Source of the DNA: Acidobacteriota bacterium | GTDB lineage: Bacteria; Acidobacteriota; Blastocatellia; Pyrinomonadales; Pyrinomonadaceae | NCBI GenBank assembly: GCA_016718135.1 | Contig: JADKEF010000004.1 | Coordinates: 310,001 to 374,000, forward strand | Direction of reading: 5' to 3' | DNA: 64,000 nt | Program-made: the position numbers and the translations under genes | Notes under the pieces: generated by a model | Databases searched by the model: none | What the model was told of the DNA's origin: nothing | Seen by the model: only the letters and a program-made list of their open reading frames with translations | Part shown: piece by piece, positions 1-9,494 of the stretch | Layout of the letters: each line of letters begins with the position of its first letter | Position numbering within the stretch: the stretch's first letter is position 1

Positions 1-946
1 TCCCGCTCGCTTTCAGATCGGTCTCGTAACGCGTGATCTTCGCGTTGAGCTCGAGCATTTTCTGAGGGTCGTTCTTTTCCAGCAGTGCGTATTTTGCGGC
101 CAGATCCTGCAATCTTCTGACGGTCTGTGTGAGAGTCTGTTTGAAGATCAGATTTTCAAAAACGGACGAAAAGAGAGCTTCGGCTTTCAAGACCGCGTCG
201 AGTTCCGTCTCGGTCTCCAGATTCAAAGTCACGGAGCGCAGGGAGGTTTCAATTTTTGCCGTAAGGAGCGCGACCGCTTCACGCGGCGGTTCGCCGTTCG
301 CGTCGAGTTCGATCGGTTCCACATCGAATATCTCACCATAACGGATCAAGGCCTCGCTTCTGAATGAGGTCTTGGAGGTGTAATAAAGGCCGACCGGAAC
401 AATTTTTAGCCCTGTTTCGCGGAGGCTGCCGGTTGATTCGGACGGATGTGAGACCGCGCCGAGAGCGATCCGCGCCGCTCCGGTCTTAATCTTTTGCAAT
501 TGCGGTTGGTCGTGCGATATCCCTTCGGGAAAAATAGCGATGCAGCGTCCGCGACGCAGCAGTTCAAAACAATTATCGAAGGTGACGGCATTGCTCTCGG
601 ATCTCGCGTCCGGGTCGATGCGCCGGTAAACGGGTAAGATCTCGAAAGTTCGCAGTAAGAACGCGCCGAGCGGATTGTCGTAGAGCGTTGATTTGGCAAG
701 AAACGAAACGCGTCGCGGCATCGAGACGAAGACGAGCGCGGGATCGACCAGACCGTTCGGATGGTTGAGAACAAACAGTAACGGTCCTTCCTGCGGTACA
801 CGTTCAACATTGACGACTTCGATACGACGGAAAAATAACCGGAGAGCAATGCTAATGATCGCGTGAATGACCTGGCGAACAATGGATGCACCTTTGCCGA
901 GGTATACCATCTGCCAGAGACGGATTGTTTTTACGCTTTCGGGCAT
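1..946 (-). CDS. 1-acyl-glycerol-3-phosphate acyltransferase-like protein, C-terminus cut by window edge
   Basis: Membrane-associated PlsC-type acyltransferase, expected to move an acyl group onto lysophosphatidate or a similar glycerolipid. Reading down from the ATG at 944-946 gives MPESVKTIRLWQMVYLG, then a hydrophobic stretch, the catalytic NHxxxxD block (NHPNGLVD, about residue 60) and the later FPEG block (IFPEGISH), both hallmarks of the family. The frame stays open to base 1, so the stop lies outside the window; the last visible part is charged and looks helical. The 198 bases separating it from the divergent fucosidase gene would hold both promoters. The family call is secure; the exact lipid substrate is not. 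Confidence 0.85.
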   Translation of the reverse strand, partial: MPESVKTIRLWQMVYLGKGASIVRQVIHAIISIALRLFFRRIEVVNVERVPQEGPLLFVLNHPNGLVDPALVFVSMPRRVSFLAKSTLYDNPLGAFLLRTFEILPVYRRIDPDARSESNAVTFDNCFELLRRGRCIAIFPEGISHDQPQLQKIKTGAARIALGAVSHPSESTGSLRETGLKIVPVGLYYTSKTSFRSEALIRYGEIFDVEPIELDANGEPPREAVALLTAKIETSLRSVTLNLETETELDAVLKAEALFSSVFENLIFKQTLTQTVRRLQDLAAKYALLEKNDPQKMLELNAKITRYETDLKASG

Positions 947-1144
947 CAGCAAGGTTCATTTTGTTCTTTAGAACTTCAAGTGTCTAATCGGACTTTGGTG
1001 TATGAGACTTTTGAATAAGCCTCTGCTACCTTAGGGATATAAATCTGATCCAAAGCACCAATTGATTCCTTGAAACGTTGGTTTAAGTCTATGTATTTTC
1101 GATAGTCTCTTGACCCTCATATCGAATTGCAGAAGGGAGAAAGA

Positions 1145-3610
1145 ATGGGGATTCGTATGACAATTTGCCGTGGCCTGTTTATTTTGATCTTATCGGCAGC
1201 GTCGATGACGGCGCAGATATCTCAGTCGGGTTCTGGCTCTCGTGTCACAGGGTTCGATCCGTCGAGTTACATCTGGTTCTCAAACCCCGCGGCGAAGTGG
1301 GATGAGGCTCTGCCGGTCGGAAATGGCAGGCTTGGTGCGATGATCTTCGGCGGTATCGCAGAGGAACGCCTGCAGCTCAATGAGGACACGTATTGGTCCG
1401 GCGGCCCGAATTCGACCGTTGTCAAAGGCGGCTATAAGGTACTTCCTGAGATACAGCGGTTGGTTTTTGCCGAACGATATCTCGAGGCTCATAACCTTTT
1501 TGGCCGAAATCTGATGGGCTATCCGGTCGAACAACAAAAATACCAGAGTCTCGCCAATCTGCATCTATTTTTCGACCACGGTAAAGACGCATCAGCATAC
1601 GAGCGTTCTTTAGATCTTAGAACTGGGATTTCAACAACTACCTACACAGCAAATGGCATTCGATACCGACGCGAGGTCATTGCCTCAGCGCCAGATCAAG
1701 TGATTGCAGTTAGGCTGACGGCGGACCAGCCGGGCAGCATTTCACTCACGGCCAATCTTCGCGGGGTTCGAAATCAGGCACATTCTAATTACGGCACCGA
1801 TTATTTTCGGATGGATCCGGTCGGGCAAGACGGTTTGGCGGTCACGGGCAAGTCGGCCGATTATCTCGGAGTCGCAGGAAAGCTGAGGTACGAGGGACGG
1901 TTGAAGGCGATCGCGGATGGCGGGACCGTCAAAACGAACGGTGTCGATCTGCGGATCGAAAAGGCAGATGCTGTAACGCTCTATGTCGCGGCGGCGACGA
2001 ATTTTGTCGATTACCGCGACGTGAGCGGCGACCAGCACACGCGCGTTGAGGGTTATTTGCGTAGCGTGACCGGAAAGCGTTTCGAGACAGTCAAGGCCGC
2101 GGCTCTGTCCGACTACAAAGCTCTCTACGATCGTGCTTCGCTATCGCTGCCGGTGACAGAAAACTCAAGCCTGCCGACTAACGAACGCAAGGATAGAGCC
2201 CAGACCTCGCCGGATCCGAGCCTGGCGGCACTTGCCTACAATTTCGGTCGGTACCTGTTGATCTCATCGTCGCGTCCCGGGACGCAGCCGGCCAATCTCC
2301 AGGGGATTTGGAACGACGACCAGAATCCGGCGTGGGATTCAAAATACACGACGAACATCAACGCTCAGATGAACTACTGGGCGGTGGACTCAGCGAACCT
2401 ATCCGAGCTCGGCACGCCGTTCTATAAGATGATCGGCGAGCTGACCGATCAGGGCTCGCAGGTTGCTCGTGAGCATTACGGAGCAAGCGGTTGGGTATTC
2501 CACCAGAACACAGATATCTGGCGAGTCGCAGCACCGATGGACGGCCCAAGCTGGGGCACATTCACGGTCGGCGGGGCTTGGCTGACGACGCATCTGTGGG
2601 AGCACTACGAGTACTCTCAGGACAAGGCATTTCTTAGCCAAAATTATCCGGTGATGGAGGGTTCTGTCCAGTTCTTTATGGACTTTCTTGTAAAGCACCC
2701 GAACGGTAAATGGCTGGTCACCAATCCGTCCACATCACCCGAGAATTTCCCTGACGGCGGCGGTAACAAACCGTATTTTGACGAGGTCACCGGCAGTCGC
2801 ATTCCCGGCACAACGATCTGTGCCGGTTCGTCGATCGATATGCAGATCCTACACGATCTTTTCGGTTATTATCTTAAGGCGTCGGAGATATTGGGCAAAA
2901 AGACGCCGCTGGTCGACCGTGTTCGGGCGGCACGAGAGCAGTTGGTGCCGCCGCAGATCGGGTCGGACGGGTCGCTCCAGGAATGGGCGGACGACTGGCG
3001 TTCGCTCGAGAAGAATCATCGTCATTTTTCGCATCTTTACGGGCTTTATCCCGGCCGTGTGCTTTGGGACAAGCGGACGCCAGCACTGGTCGATGCCTAT
3101 AAAAAGGTGCTGAACGAACGGGGCGACGGCGGCAAGGGCTTTTCGATGGCCTGGAAAATGGCGTTGTGGGCGCGACTCGGCGACGGCAACCGTGCAAATA
3201 AGATATTCAAGAACTATCTGAACGAGCAGAGCTGTTCGCAACTGTTCGCACTCTGCGGCAAGTCGCTGCAGGTCGATGGGTCATTAGGTATGACTGCCGC
3301 GATCACCGAAATGCTCATGCAGTCGCAAGACGGCGTCATCGATCTGCTTCCGGCACTTCCCGACGAATGGTCAAGTGGCGAATTTCGTGGGCTACGGACG
3401 CGAGGCGGTTTTGAATTGGAATTCCAATGGGCCAGCAAACAGATCACGAAAATAAAAGTGGTCTCAAAGGCTGGTGGAAATTTCCGACTGAAAACCGGAT
3501 CTGCCTTAAACATGACGGCTAACCGGACGCGTCGAGCCATTGCCCCAACGAACGGAATTGTCGAGTTTCCGACGGTCAAGGGCGGCGAATATTCGCTACA
3601 AGTTCTATAG
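1145..3610 (+). CDS. GH95 alpha-L-fucosidase, secreted
   Basis: Glycoside hydrolase family 95, an inverting alpha-1,2-L-fucosidase (some members act on L-galactosides). I chose ATG 1145 over an in-frame TTG at 1127 because a purine-rich GAAGGGAGAAAG lies just upstream of it. A signal peptide ends near residue 24 (SMTAQ). The catalytic residues known from Bifidobacterium AfcA have clear counterparts: the two Asn of TNINAQMNYW (about 404 and 406), the Glu of NPSTSPENFP (about 533) and the Asp of ARLGDGNRA (about 680). Length, 821 residues, is normal. It stands 34 bases before a DPP-IV-like peptidase on the same strand, consistent with glycoprotein breakdown outside the cytoplasm. Confidence 0.93.
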   Translation: MGIRMTICRGLFILILSAASMTAQISQSGSGSRVTGFDPSSYIWFSNPAAKWDEALPVGNGRLGAMIFGGIAEERLQLNEDTYWSGGPNSTVVKGGYKVLPEIQRLVFAERYLEAHNLFGRNLMGYPVEQQKYQSLANLHLFFDHGKDASAYERSLDLRTGISTTTYTANGIRYRREVIASAPDQVIAVRLTADQPGSISLTANLRGVRNQAHSNYGTDYFRMDPVGQDGLAVTGKSADYLGVAGKLRYEGRLKAIADGGTVKTNGVDLRIEKADAVTLYVAAATNFVDYRDVSGDQHTRVEGYLRSVTGKRFETVKAAALSDYKALYDRASLSLPVTENSSLPTNERKDRAQTSPDPSLAALAYNFGRYLLISSSRPGTQPANLQGIWNDDQNPAWDSKYTTNINAQMNYWAVDSANLSELGTPFYKMIGELTDQGSQVAREHYGASGWVFHQNTDIWRVAAPMDGPSWGTFTVGGAWLTTHLWEHYEYSQDKAFLSQNYPVMEGSVQFFMDFLVKHPNGKWLVTNPSTSPENFPDGGGNKPYFDEVTGSRIPGTTICAGSSIDMQILHDLFGYYLKASEILGKKTPLVDRVRAAREQLVPPQIGSDGSLQEWADDWRSLEKNHRHFSHLYGLYPGRVLWDKRTPALVDAYKKVLNERGDGGKGFSMAWKMALWARLGDGNRANKIFKNYLNEQSCSQLFALCGKSLQVDGSLGMTAAITEMLMQSQDGVIDLLPALPDEWSSGEFRGLRTRGGFELEFQWASKQITKIKVVSKAGGNFRLKTGSALNMTANRTRRAIAPTNGIVEFPTVKGGEYSLQVL

Positions 3611-3644
3611 ACCCGACGTTAGATACCATTTACACTCAAAAACC

Positions 3645-5879
3645 ATGAAGATCAGAGCAATTATCATCACGAGTATCCTGCTGAGTATCGTTGCCGCTAC
3701 GTCACGGACGGTATTGGCACAGGACAATGCACTCACACTCGAAAATATTTACACGAAACGTGCATTCCGGTCGAAAGGCTTCGGGCCCGTGCGTTGGATG
3801 AAGGACAGTAAGGGATACTCGACCGTCGAGACGAACAAGGACCTCGGCGGCGAGGAGATCGTGCGTTACGACGCGCAGACGGGCGAGCGTTCGTTGCTGG
3901 TATCGGCAAAGCAACTAACTCCGGTAGGAGCACAGAAGCCGCTTGGGATCGACGATTACGAATGGTCGGATGCCAACGATCGAATGTTGATCTTCACCAA
4001 TACGAAAAAGGTCTGGCGGTACAACACACGCGGCGATTATTGGGTGCTAGACCTTAAGAGCGGCAAACTCCAGCAATTAGGAAAGGGCCTCGACGAGAGC
4101 ACTCTAATGTTTGCGAAATTTTCACCCGACGGCACACGCGTCGGTTACGTCAGTAAGCAAAACATCTATATCGAGGACCTCGCGTCTAGCAAGATCACAC
4201 AAATTACAACGGATGGCGGCGGGAATATTATCAATGGCACTTTTGACTGGGTCTACGAAGAGGAACTCGATTGCCGCGACGGTTTTCGGTGGAGCCCGGA
4301 CGGCAAGACCATAGCTTACTGGCAGTCGGACACCAAGAACATTGGCACTTTCTACTTGATCGACAACGTGTCTGACATCTATTCGAAACCTATCCCGCTC
4401 CCTTATCCAAAGGTCGGCACCAAGCTCTCGGCGGTCAAGATCGGTGTAATTCTGGCAACGGGCGGCAAAACAATGTGGTTCGAGATGCCGGGCGACCCGA
4501 CTAACAACTACATTGCCCGAATGGATTTCATCCCGAACTCAAACGAGTTGATGATCCAGCAGCTTAATCGTTTGCAGAATACCAACAAGGTCTGGATAGG
4601 CGACGCGGCCAAGCTGACGCTCAACAATATCCTTACCGAGACGGACAGTGCGTTCCTGGACATTCACGATAATATTCGCTGGTTGGACGGTGAAAAGTAC
4701 TTTACATGGACCAGCGAACGCGACGGATGGCGGCACCTTTATCGTGTGTCGCGTGACGGCAAAGAGATCAAGGCTGTGACGAAGGGCGATTTCGACGTGG
4801 TCAATATTAGCTGCATCGATCCGGCGGGCGGCTATGTCTATTACATAGCCTCGCCGGACAGTTTTCTTGAACGTTATCTGTACCGCAGCCGCCTCGATGG
4901 AACGGGGAAAGCTGAACGCGTAACGCCTGCCAGTACGCCCGGGCATCATTCGTATCAGATGTCGGCGGACGCCAAATGGGCGATCCACACCTACAACAAC
5001 TCGACCACACCGAACCGCATTTCGCTCGTGTACGTGCCTGATCATAAGGACACAAAGTTGATGGAGGACAACCGGGAACTAAAGGCAAAATACGACGCCC
5101 TTGGTCTCAAGCCAAAGGAGTTCTTTAAGGTCGATATCGGCGAAGACAAGCTCGACGCGTATATGATCAAGCCGGCGAACTTCGACCCGGCCAAGAAATA
5201 TCCATTGCTATTTTACGTCTATGGCGAGCCGGCTGGGACGACCGTCCAAAACAACTGGGACGGCGGCGAAGGGCTGTGGCACCAGTATTTGGCACAGAAG
5301 GGCTTTGTCGTCGTGAGCGTGGACAACCGCGGAACGAGGACGCCTCGCGGACATAAGTGGCGGCAATCGATTTACGGACAGATCGGAATACTCGCGTCCG
5401 AGGATCAGAGCAAAGCGGCCCGGAAGATCCTAAACACCTACCCGTTCCTCGACTCATCAAGGGTCGGAATGTGGGGCTGGAGCGGCGGCGGGCAGATGAC
5501 GTTAAACTGTATGTTCCGTTACCCCGACATCTACAAGACGGGCATCGCGATCGCCTTTGTCTCAGACCAAAAGCTCTACGACGCCACCTATCAGGAACGT
5601 TACATGGGGCTGCTCGAGACCAATGCAAAAGGCTATTTTGACGGTTCGCCGATCAACCACGCCAAGAATCTGCAGGGCAATCTGATGATCATCCACGGAA
5701 CCGGCGACGACAATGTCCACTATCAGAGCTTTGAAATGTTGACCAATGAATTGATCAAACATAACAAGCTATTCACGATGATGTCGTACCCGATGAGGTC
5801 TCACGGTATCAATGAGGGAGCGAATACGACGCTGCACCTTCGACGGACGATGGAGAAATACTGGTTGGCTAACCTCTAA
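3645..5879 (+). CDS. Dipeptidyl-peptidase IV-like serine peptidase (S9B), secreted
   Basis: Removes N-terminal dipeptides, typically X-Pro, from peptides. The start at 3645 (MKIRAIIITS) begins a signal peptide ending near LAQ; an earlier in-frame codon at 3540 lies inside the fucosidase gene and is rejected. The N-terminal half is the DPP-IV beta-propeller with the double-Glu signature DWVYEEEL that anchors the substrate amino terminus. The C-terminal half is an alpha/beta hydrolase with Ser613 in GWSGGG (usually GWSYGG, so the Tyr is replaced by Gly), Asp688 in HGTGDDNVHY and His720 in RSHG. Length, 744 residues, is typical. Only five bases separate it from the serine ammonia-lyase gene, suggesting co-transcription of peptide hydrolysis and serine catabolism. 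Confidence 0.94.
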   Translation: MKIRAIIITSILLSIVAATSRTVLAQDNALTLENIYTKRAFRSKGFGPVRWMKDSKGYSTVETNKDLGGEEIVRYDAQTGERSLLVSAKQLTPVGAQKPLGIDDYEWSDANDRMLIFTNTKKVWRYNTRGDYWVLDLKSGKLQQLGKGLDESTLMFAKFSPDGTRVGYVSKQNIYIEDLASSKITQITTDGGGNIINGTFDWVYEEELDCRDGFRWSPDGKTIAYWQSDTKNIGTFYLIDNVSDIYSKPIPLPYPKVGTKLSAVKIGVILATGGKTMWFEMPGDPTNNYIARMDFIPNSNELMIQQLNRLQNTNKVWIGDAAKLTLNNILTETDSAFLDIHDNIRWLDGEKYFTWTSERDGWRHLYRVSRDGKEIKAVTKGDFDVVNISCIDPAGGYVYYIASPDSFLERYLYRSRLDGTGKAERVTPASTPGHHSYQMSADAKWAIHTYNNSTTPNRISLVYVPDHKDTKLMEDNRELKAKYDALGLKPKEFFKVDIGEDKLDAYMIKPANFDPAKKYPLLFYVYGEPAGTTVQNNWDGGEGLWHQYLAQKGFVVVSVDNRGTRTPRGHKWRQSIYGQIGILASEDQSKAARKILNTYPFLDSSRVGMWGWSGGGQMTLNCMFRYPDIYKTGIAIAFVSDQKLYDATYQERYMGLLETNAKGYFDGSPINHAKNLQGNLMIIHGTGDDNVHYQSFEMLTNELIKHNKLFTMMSYPMRSHGINEGANTTLHLRRTMEKYWLANL

Positions 5880-5884
5880 TAGAG

Positions 5885-7459
5885 ATGACGACTTATCCTA
5901 GTATCTTCAACGACGTGATCGGCCCGGTAATGCGCGGGCCGTCAAGTTCGCACTGTGCGGCTTCGCTGCGAATTGCGCGGCTGTGTCGTGACCTGATGGG
6001 CGGGCAGATCGATAGTATCCTCATCGAATTCGACCCGAACGGCTCGCTTGCTACAACCCACAAAGATCAGGGCTCGGACATGGGCCTTTTTGGTGGCTTT
6101 CTTGGTTGGGATGCCGATGATGAACGTTTGCCCGATTCGGAAAGACATCTTGCCGAAGCCGGGATATCGGTCGATATCGCGATAGTCGATATCGGGGCAA
6201 GGCACCCGAATACGTACAAGATAACGCTCGCGAACCGGACTGAAACACACCGACTGACCGCGATCTCGACCGGTGGCGGTATGATCGAGGTTACAGAGAT
6301 CGATGGAGCGGCCGTGTCGATGGCGGGCGACTATTTTGAGACGCTCTTGTACACCTCAGCTCCCGAGGCAGTTCTGGAAGTTGTGAAGGATCGTATCCCA
6401 CAGGAATACGCTGAAGTCCATATCGGAGAGATCCAATTTGTCGAGATCAAATCACGCGAATTACCGGGGGTTCAAGTACTTGACGAACTGCTTGCGCGGC
6501 CGGATGTCATCTTTGTCAGAAAGCTTGATCCCGTCTTGCCAGTGCTAGCACGCCGGGAACTGTATGTACCTTTCGAAACCTGCGAAGAAATGCTGGCCTT
6601 CAATGAGGGCAAAGAACTAACTCTGTGCGAGTTAGCCGCCGAATACGAAAGTGCGCGGGGCGGGATCTCTAGGGCAAAAGTTTTTGAAAAAATGCGGTCG
6701 ATCGTTCGCATAATGGACAATGCGATCAAGTTGGGGCTGAAGGGAACCGAATATTCTGACCGAATTCTCGGAAGCCAGTCACTCCAGTTAAGGCAACAGC
6801 TTGATAGCCGGGCTCTGATCGGCGGCAACGCAAATAACGCGATCATCATGTACGTGTCGGCGATGATGGAGGTAAAGAGCTCGATGGGCGTGATCGTGGC
6901 AGCTCCTACTGCCGGTTCATGTGGCGCATTACCGGGAGCGGTGTTCGGCGTCGCTCATTCGCTCGAACTGTCCGAGGACGAGATCGTCAAGGCGATGCTT
7001 GGGGCGGGCATCATCGGCGTGTTTATTGCGTCACGAGCGACCTTCGCAGCCGAAGTTGGCGGTTGCATGGCGGAAACCGGTTCGGGGGGCGGAATGGCTG
7101 CCGCGGCGATCGTTGAGATGGCTGGCGGAACTCTCTCGCAATCGATCGGAGCTGCGTCTCTCGCACTGCAAAATTCACTTGGCTTGATCTGCGACCCGAT
7201 CGGCAACCGCGTTGAGGCTCCTTGTCTGGGGCGAAACGTCATGGCCGCTACAAATGCTGTAGCCTGTGCAAATATGGCTCTGTCTAATTATGAGCATCTG
7301 ATCCCGCTTGATGAAGTGATAGATGCCATGAAAGAGGTCGGCGACCGGATCCACAACACGCTGCGTTGCACAAACCTCGGCGGGCTTTCGATCACTAAGA
7401 CTGCAAAGAAGATCGGCGAGTCACTGCTTGAGCCGGAAACATTCTTCAAGAGTTGCTGA
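5885..7459 (+). CDS. sdaA: L-serine ammonia-lyase, iron-sulfur type, fused beta-alpha subunits
   Basis: Cytoplasmic [4Fe-4S] enzyme that deaminates L-serine to pyruvate and ammonia. The N-terminal about 200 residues are the beta domain (VIGPVMRGPSSSHCAAS), the rest the alpha domain. Three conserved cysteines expected to hold the cluster are visible: Cys346 in AGSCGALPG, Cys436 in ICDPIGN and Cys447 in APCLGRN. At 524 residues it is about 70 longer than E. coli SdaA, mostly in the region joining the two domains. It follows the peptidase gene after five bases, so it is probably read from the same transcript. Function is well supported; the symbol reflects family membership, not a demonstrated orthologue. 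Confidence 0.93.
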   Translation: MTTYPSIFNDVIGPVMRGPSSSHCAASLRIARLCRDLMGGQIDSILIEFDPNGSLATTHKDQGSDMGLFGGFLGWDADDERLPDSERHLAEAGISVDIAIVDIGARHPNTYKITLANRTETHRLTAISTGGGMIEVTEIDGAAVSMAGDYFETLLYTSAPEAVLEVVKDRIPQEYAEVHIGEIQFVEIKSRELPGVQVLDELLARPDVIFVRKLDPVLPVLARRELYVPFETCEEMLAFNEGKELTLCELAAEYESARGGISRAKVFEKMRSIVRIMDNAIKLGLKGTEYSDRILGSQSLQLRQQLDSRALIGGNANNAIIMYVSAMMEVKSSMGVIVAAPTAGSCGALPGAVFGVAHSLELSEDEIVKAMLGAGIIGVFIASRATFAAEVGGCMAETGSGGGMAAAAIVEMAGGTLSQSIGAASLALQNSLGLICDPIGNRVEAPCLGRNVMAATNAVACANMALSNYEHLIPLDEVIDAMKEVGDRIHNTLRCTNLGGLSITKTAKKIGESLLEPETFFKSC

Positions 7460-7470
7460 AAGGAATGCTT

Positions 7471-8115
7471 CTATTTAGTCGAGTCGGACTCGCCCTGCTT
7501 CTCAAGTTCGACGGCTGATCTGTAATCATCGGGCGTGTTCAAGTTGAAGAATAAAAATTCAGCTCCACCAATATCCTCGATCTCTGAGAATTTGATGATC
7601 CGTGCGTTTAGCCGCTCCCGCAACTGCTGTAATCGCCAATCACCATCGGACAACATCTTTTCGATCTCGGGAAGACATGAGTCCCGACGGAAAAGTCCGC
7701 AAAGTGGCTGAATGCGTCCGTCATGCTGTTCGGCGAAGGCGGCATCGACGTTGTTCACTTTCGCATCTTCAGCTTGCCGCAAAGTTTCTACGATGCGAGT
7801 CATCAATTCGCCTGTAACAAACGGCAGGTCGCAGGCAAGTACGGCTACCCACTCGGTCTTAGCGTTCACAAGAGCTGTATATAGACCCACTATTGCCCCG
7901 CGGGTATTACCTTTAGTGGGATGATCTTGAATTATCGGAAGCGAAGTGACTTCGCCGGTTATATTGCCGACTGCATGAACTGTGTTTGCAATAGGAAACA
8001 GAGCCTCCGATGCACGGTCGATGAGCGACCTGCCGCCGAGCAACAGTGTCGCTTTGTTTTGCCCCATTCGCCGGCTTTGGCCACCAGCCAAAACAAATCC
8101 ATCGATCAAGTCCAT
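7471..8115 (-). CDS. mobA: Molybdenum cofactor guanylyltransferase
   Basis: Joins GMP to molybdopterin cofactor, using GTP, to make the guanine dinucleotide form used by DMSO-reductase-family enzymes. The N-terminal nucleotide-binding signature LAGGQSRRMG starts near residue 7 and is followed by KATLLLGG; ACDLPFV is the second conserved block. I prefer ATG 8115 to a TTG at 8148, because family members start a few residues before the LAGG motif. Length, 214 residues, is normal. It converges on the serine lyase gene and diverges from a small conserved gene and a YwiC-like gene. No molybdoenzyme or other cofactor gene lies in the window, so its client enzyme is elsewhere. Confidence 0.9.
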   Translation of the reverse strand: MDLIDGFVLAGGQSRRMGQNKATLLLGGRSLIDRASEALFPIANTVHAVGNITGEVTSLPIIQDHPTKGNTRGAIVGLYTALVNAKTEWVAVLACDLPFVTGELMTRIVETLRQAEDAKVNNVDAAFAEQHDGRIQPLCGLFRRDSCLPEIEKMLSDGDWRLQQLRERLNARIIKFSEIEDIGGAEFLFFNLNTPDDYRSAVELEKQGESDSTK

Positions 8116-8225
8116 AATAGTTATCGAGGGAAATTTGTAAATTTCCAAAAAGTGATTCGTATCATATTCTAATGGAGCTCTAACTGCTAAATTCTACCCT
8201 GAATATTGTTGTCGAGAATTCGATC

Positions 8226-8606
8226 ATGAAACTAAGAATTAGAGAGAATACCCTTCGCTTTCGTTTAGGACGCTCTGAAGTCGAGTCTTTTGGTCGAACG
8301 GGAATGATCGGTGACAAAGTACGATTTGGCCCAAAGATGGACGAATTTGGCTACTCGCTCAAAAAGACGCCCCAGACGAAATTTTCGGCCTCTTTTACTG
8401 ACGGAATGATAGTGGTTCATGTGCCTGCCGCAGATGCCGATAGTTGGGCCAACTCAGACGAGGTTAGCCTTGCCGGGACCTTTCTGCCGGACGAACAAAC
8501 GGAACTTAAGATATTGATCGAGAAGGACTTTGTTTGTCTAAATGCTCACAACGACGAAGATCAGTCTGACCGATACCCTCATCCCAAAGGCGACAGCGCC
8601 TTTTGA
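8226..8606 (+). CDS. Small conserved protein of unknown function (DUF7009-like)
   Basis: Soluble 126-residue protein with no signal peptide or membrane segment. It begins MKLRIRENTLRFRLGRSEV, which resembles a small uncharacterised family I remember as DUF7009; I cannot verify this here. The fold looks beta-rich, with an amphipathic centre and an acidic tail containing NDEDQSD. It is divergent from mobA with 110 bases between starts and is followed by a YwiC-like gene, so a role near molybdenum-cofactor or nitrogen-oxide metabolism is a guess from context only. The reading frame is convincing: ATG start, own intergenic space upstream, and normal codon use. Confidence 0.75.
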   Translation: MKLRIRENTLRFRLGRSEVESFGRTGMIGDKVRFGPKMDEFGYSLKKTPQTKFSASFTDGMIVVHVPAADADSWANSDEVSLAGTFLPDEQTELKILIEKDFVCLNAHNDEDQSDRYPHPKGDSAF

Positions 8607-8634
8607 CCGTTTCAATGCTCGGATGATCTCAAAT

Positions 8635-9453
8635 ATGTCGCATTCGGCACCGATCACAACACCCCGCAAAGATGTTCGCGTGCGGCAAGTCGCCCTGCCC
8701 ACGGAACACGGCGGGTGGGCGTTTCTGTTCGAACCCCTAGCCGCCGGGATGGCGATCGCTTTTTCATCGGGAGCTCCTTGGATCGCCCTTCTTACCGTAG
8801 GTGCGTTTCTAACCCGACAGCCGTTAAAGGTCCTCATCGCCGACCGATTTGGGATGCGCAATAAGGCTCGCGCCAATCTGGCGCTTCGTATCTTTCTCGG
8901 CTATGGTGCGATCTTCGCACTGGGTATTGCGGGCACGCTATTTACAGTCGGCGTTCAGCCTTTACTTCCTTTTGTTTTGGTCCTGCCGTTCGCTGTCTTT
9001 CAGATATATATTGATGCATCGGGGCAAAGCCGTAAGCTTATACCCGAGTTGACCGGAGCAATTGTTATGTCTGCGTCGATCGCATCGATCGGACTATCGG
9101 CCAATATGCCGTTCGCGAATGCCGTCGCCCTTTGGACGATCTTTGCATCAAGATCGATTGCCTCTATTCTGTATGTTCGTGAGCGTTTGCGTCTGGAGAA
9201 AGGTAAGCCGTATTCCCGGATGATGCCAGCGGCCGCCCACGTCGCGGCTCTTTTTCTGACGGCATCCTTAGCTTACTATGGTCTTAGTCCTTTTTTGACG
9301 ATTTTGGCCATGTCGGCACTGTTTTACCGATCTATATCCGGGCTTTCACCTGGTCGCAGTAAAATGAAAGCAATGCAGATCGGCGTTTGGGAGATCGTTT
9401 ACGGAATCATGGTCGTTTTGTCGGTCGTGATCGGACTCTATGCCGGATTCTAA
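8635..9453 (+). CDS. YwiC-like integral membrane protein
   Basis: Polytopic inner-membrane protein of the YwiC family, function unknown. The family hallmark near the N-terminus is visible as PTEHGGWAFLFEPLAAG, followed by a run of hydrophobic helices to the C-terminus (about eight or nine). B. subtilis ywiC lies in the nitrate-respiration region, and here the gene sits next to mobA, which agrees with a link to molybdoenzymes, but that is inference. An ATG at 8542 is in frame but would overlap the preceding gene by 65 bases; the ATG at 8635 leaves a normal 28-base gap and a short N-terminus, as in relatives, so I chose it. The start remains uncertain. Confidence 0.82.
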   Translation: MSHSAPITTPRKDVRVRQVALPTEHGGWAFLFEPLAAGMAIAFSSGAPWIALLTVGAFLTRQPLKVLIADRFGMRNKARANLALRIFLGYGAIFALGIAGTLFTVGVQPLLPFVLVLPFAVFQIYIDASGQSRKLIPELTGAIVMSASIASIGLSANMPFANAVALWTIFASRSIASILYVRERLRLEKGKPYSRMMPAAAHVAALFLTASLAYYGLSPFLTILAMSALFYRSISGLSPGRSKMKAMQIGVWEIVYGIMVVLSVVIGLYAGF

Positions 9454-9494
9454 TACGATGGCGATCTCATGGATTGGATCCGCGCCCCGAACTT

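Noticed and set aside
406..891. A 161-codon minus-strand frame
   Set aside because: Overlaps the acyltransferase in another frame of the same strand; its Arg/Ser-rich translation lacks any domain, whereas the acyltransferase frame has both catalytic motifs.
4539..5045. A 168-codon minus-strand frame
   Set aside because: Antisense to the DPP-IV-like gene with no recognisable domain.
7473..7486. Palindrome CGAGTCGGACTCG-like near the mobA stop
   Set aside because: One-base loop and no T-run; part of the mobA coding sequence.
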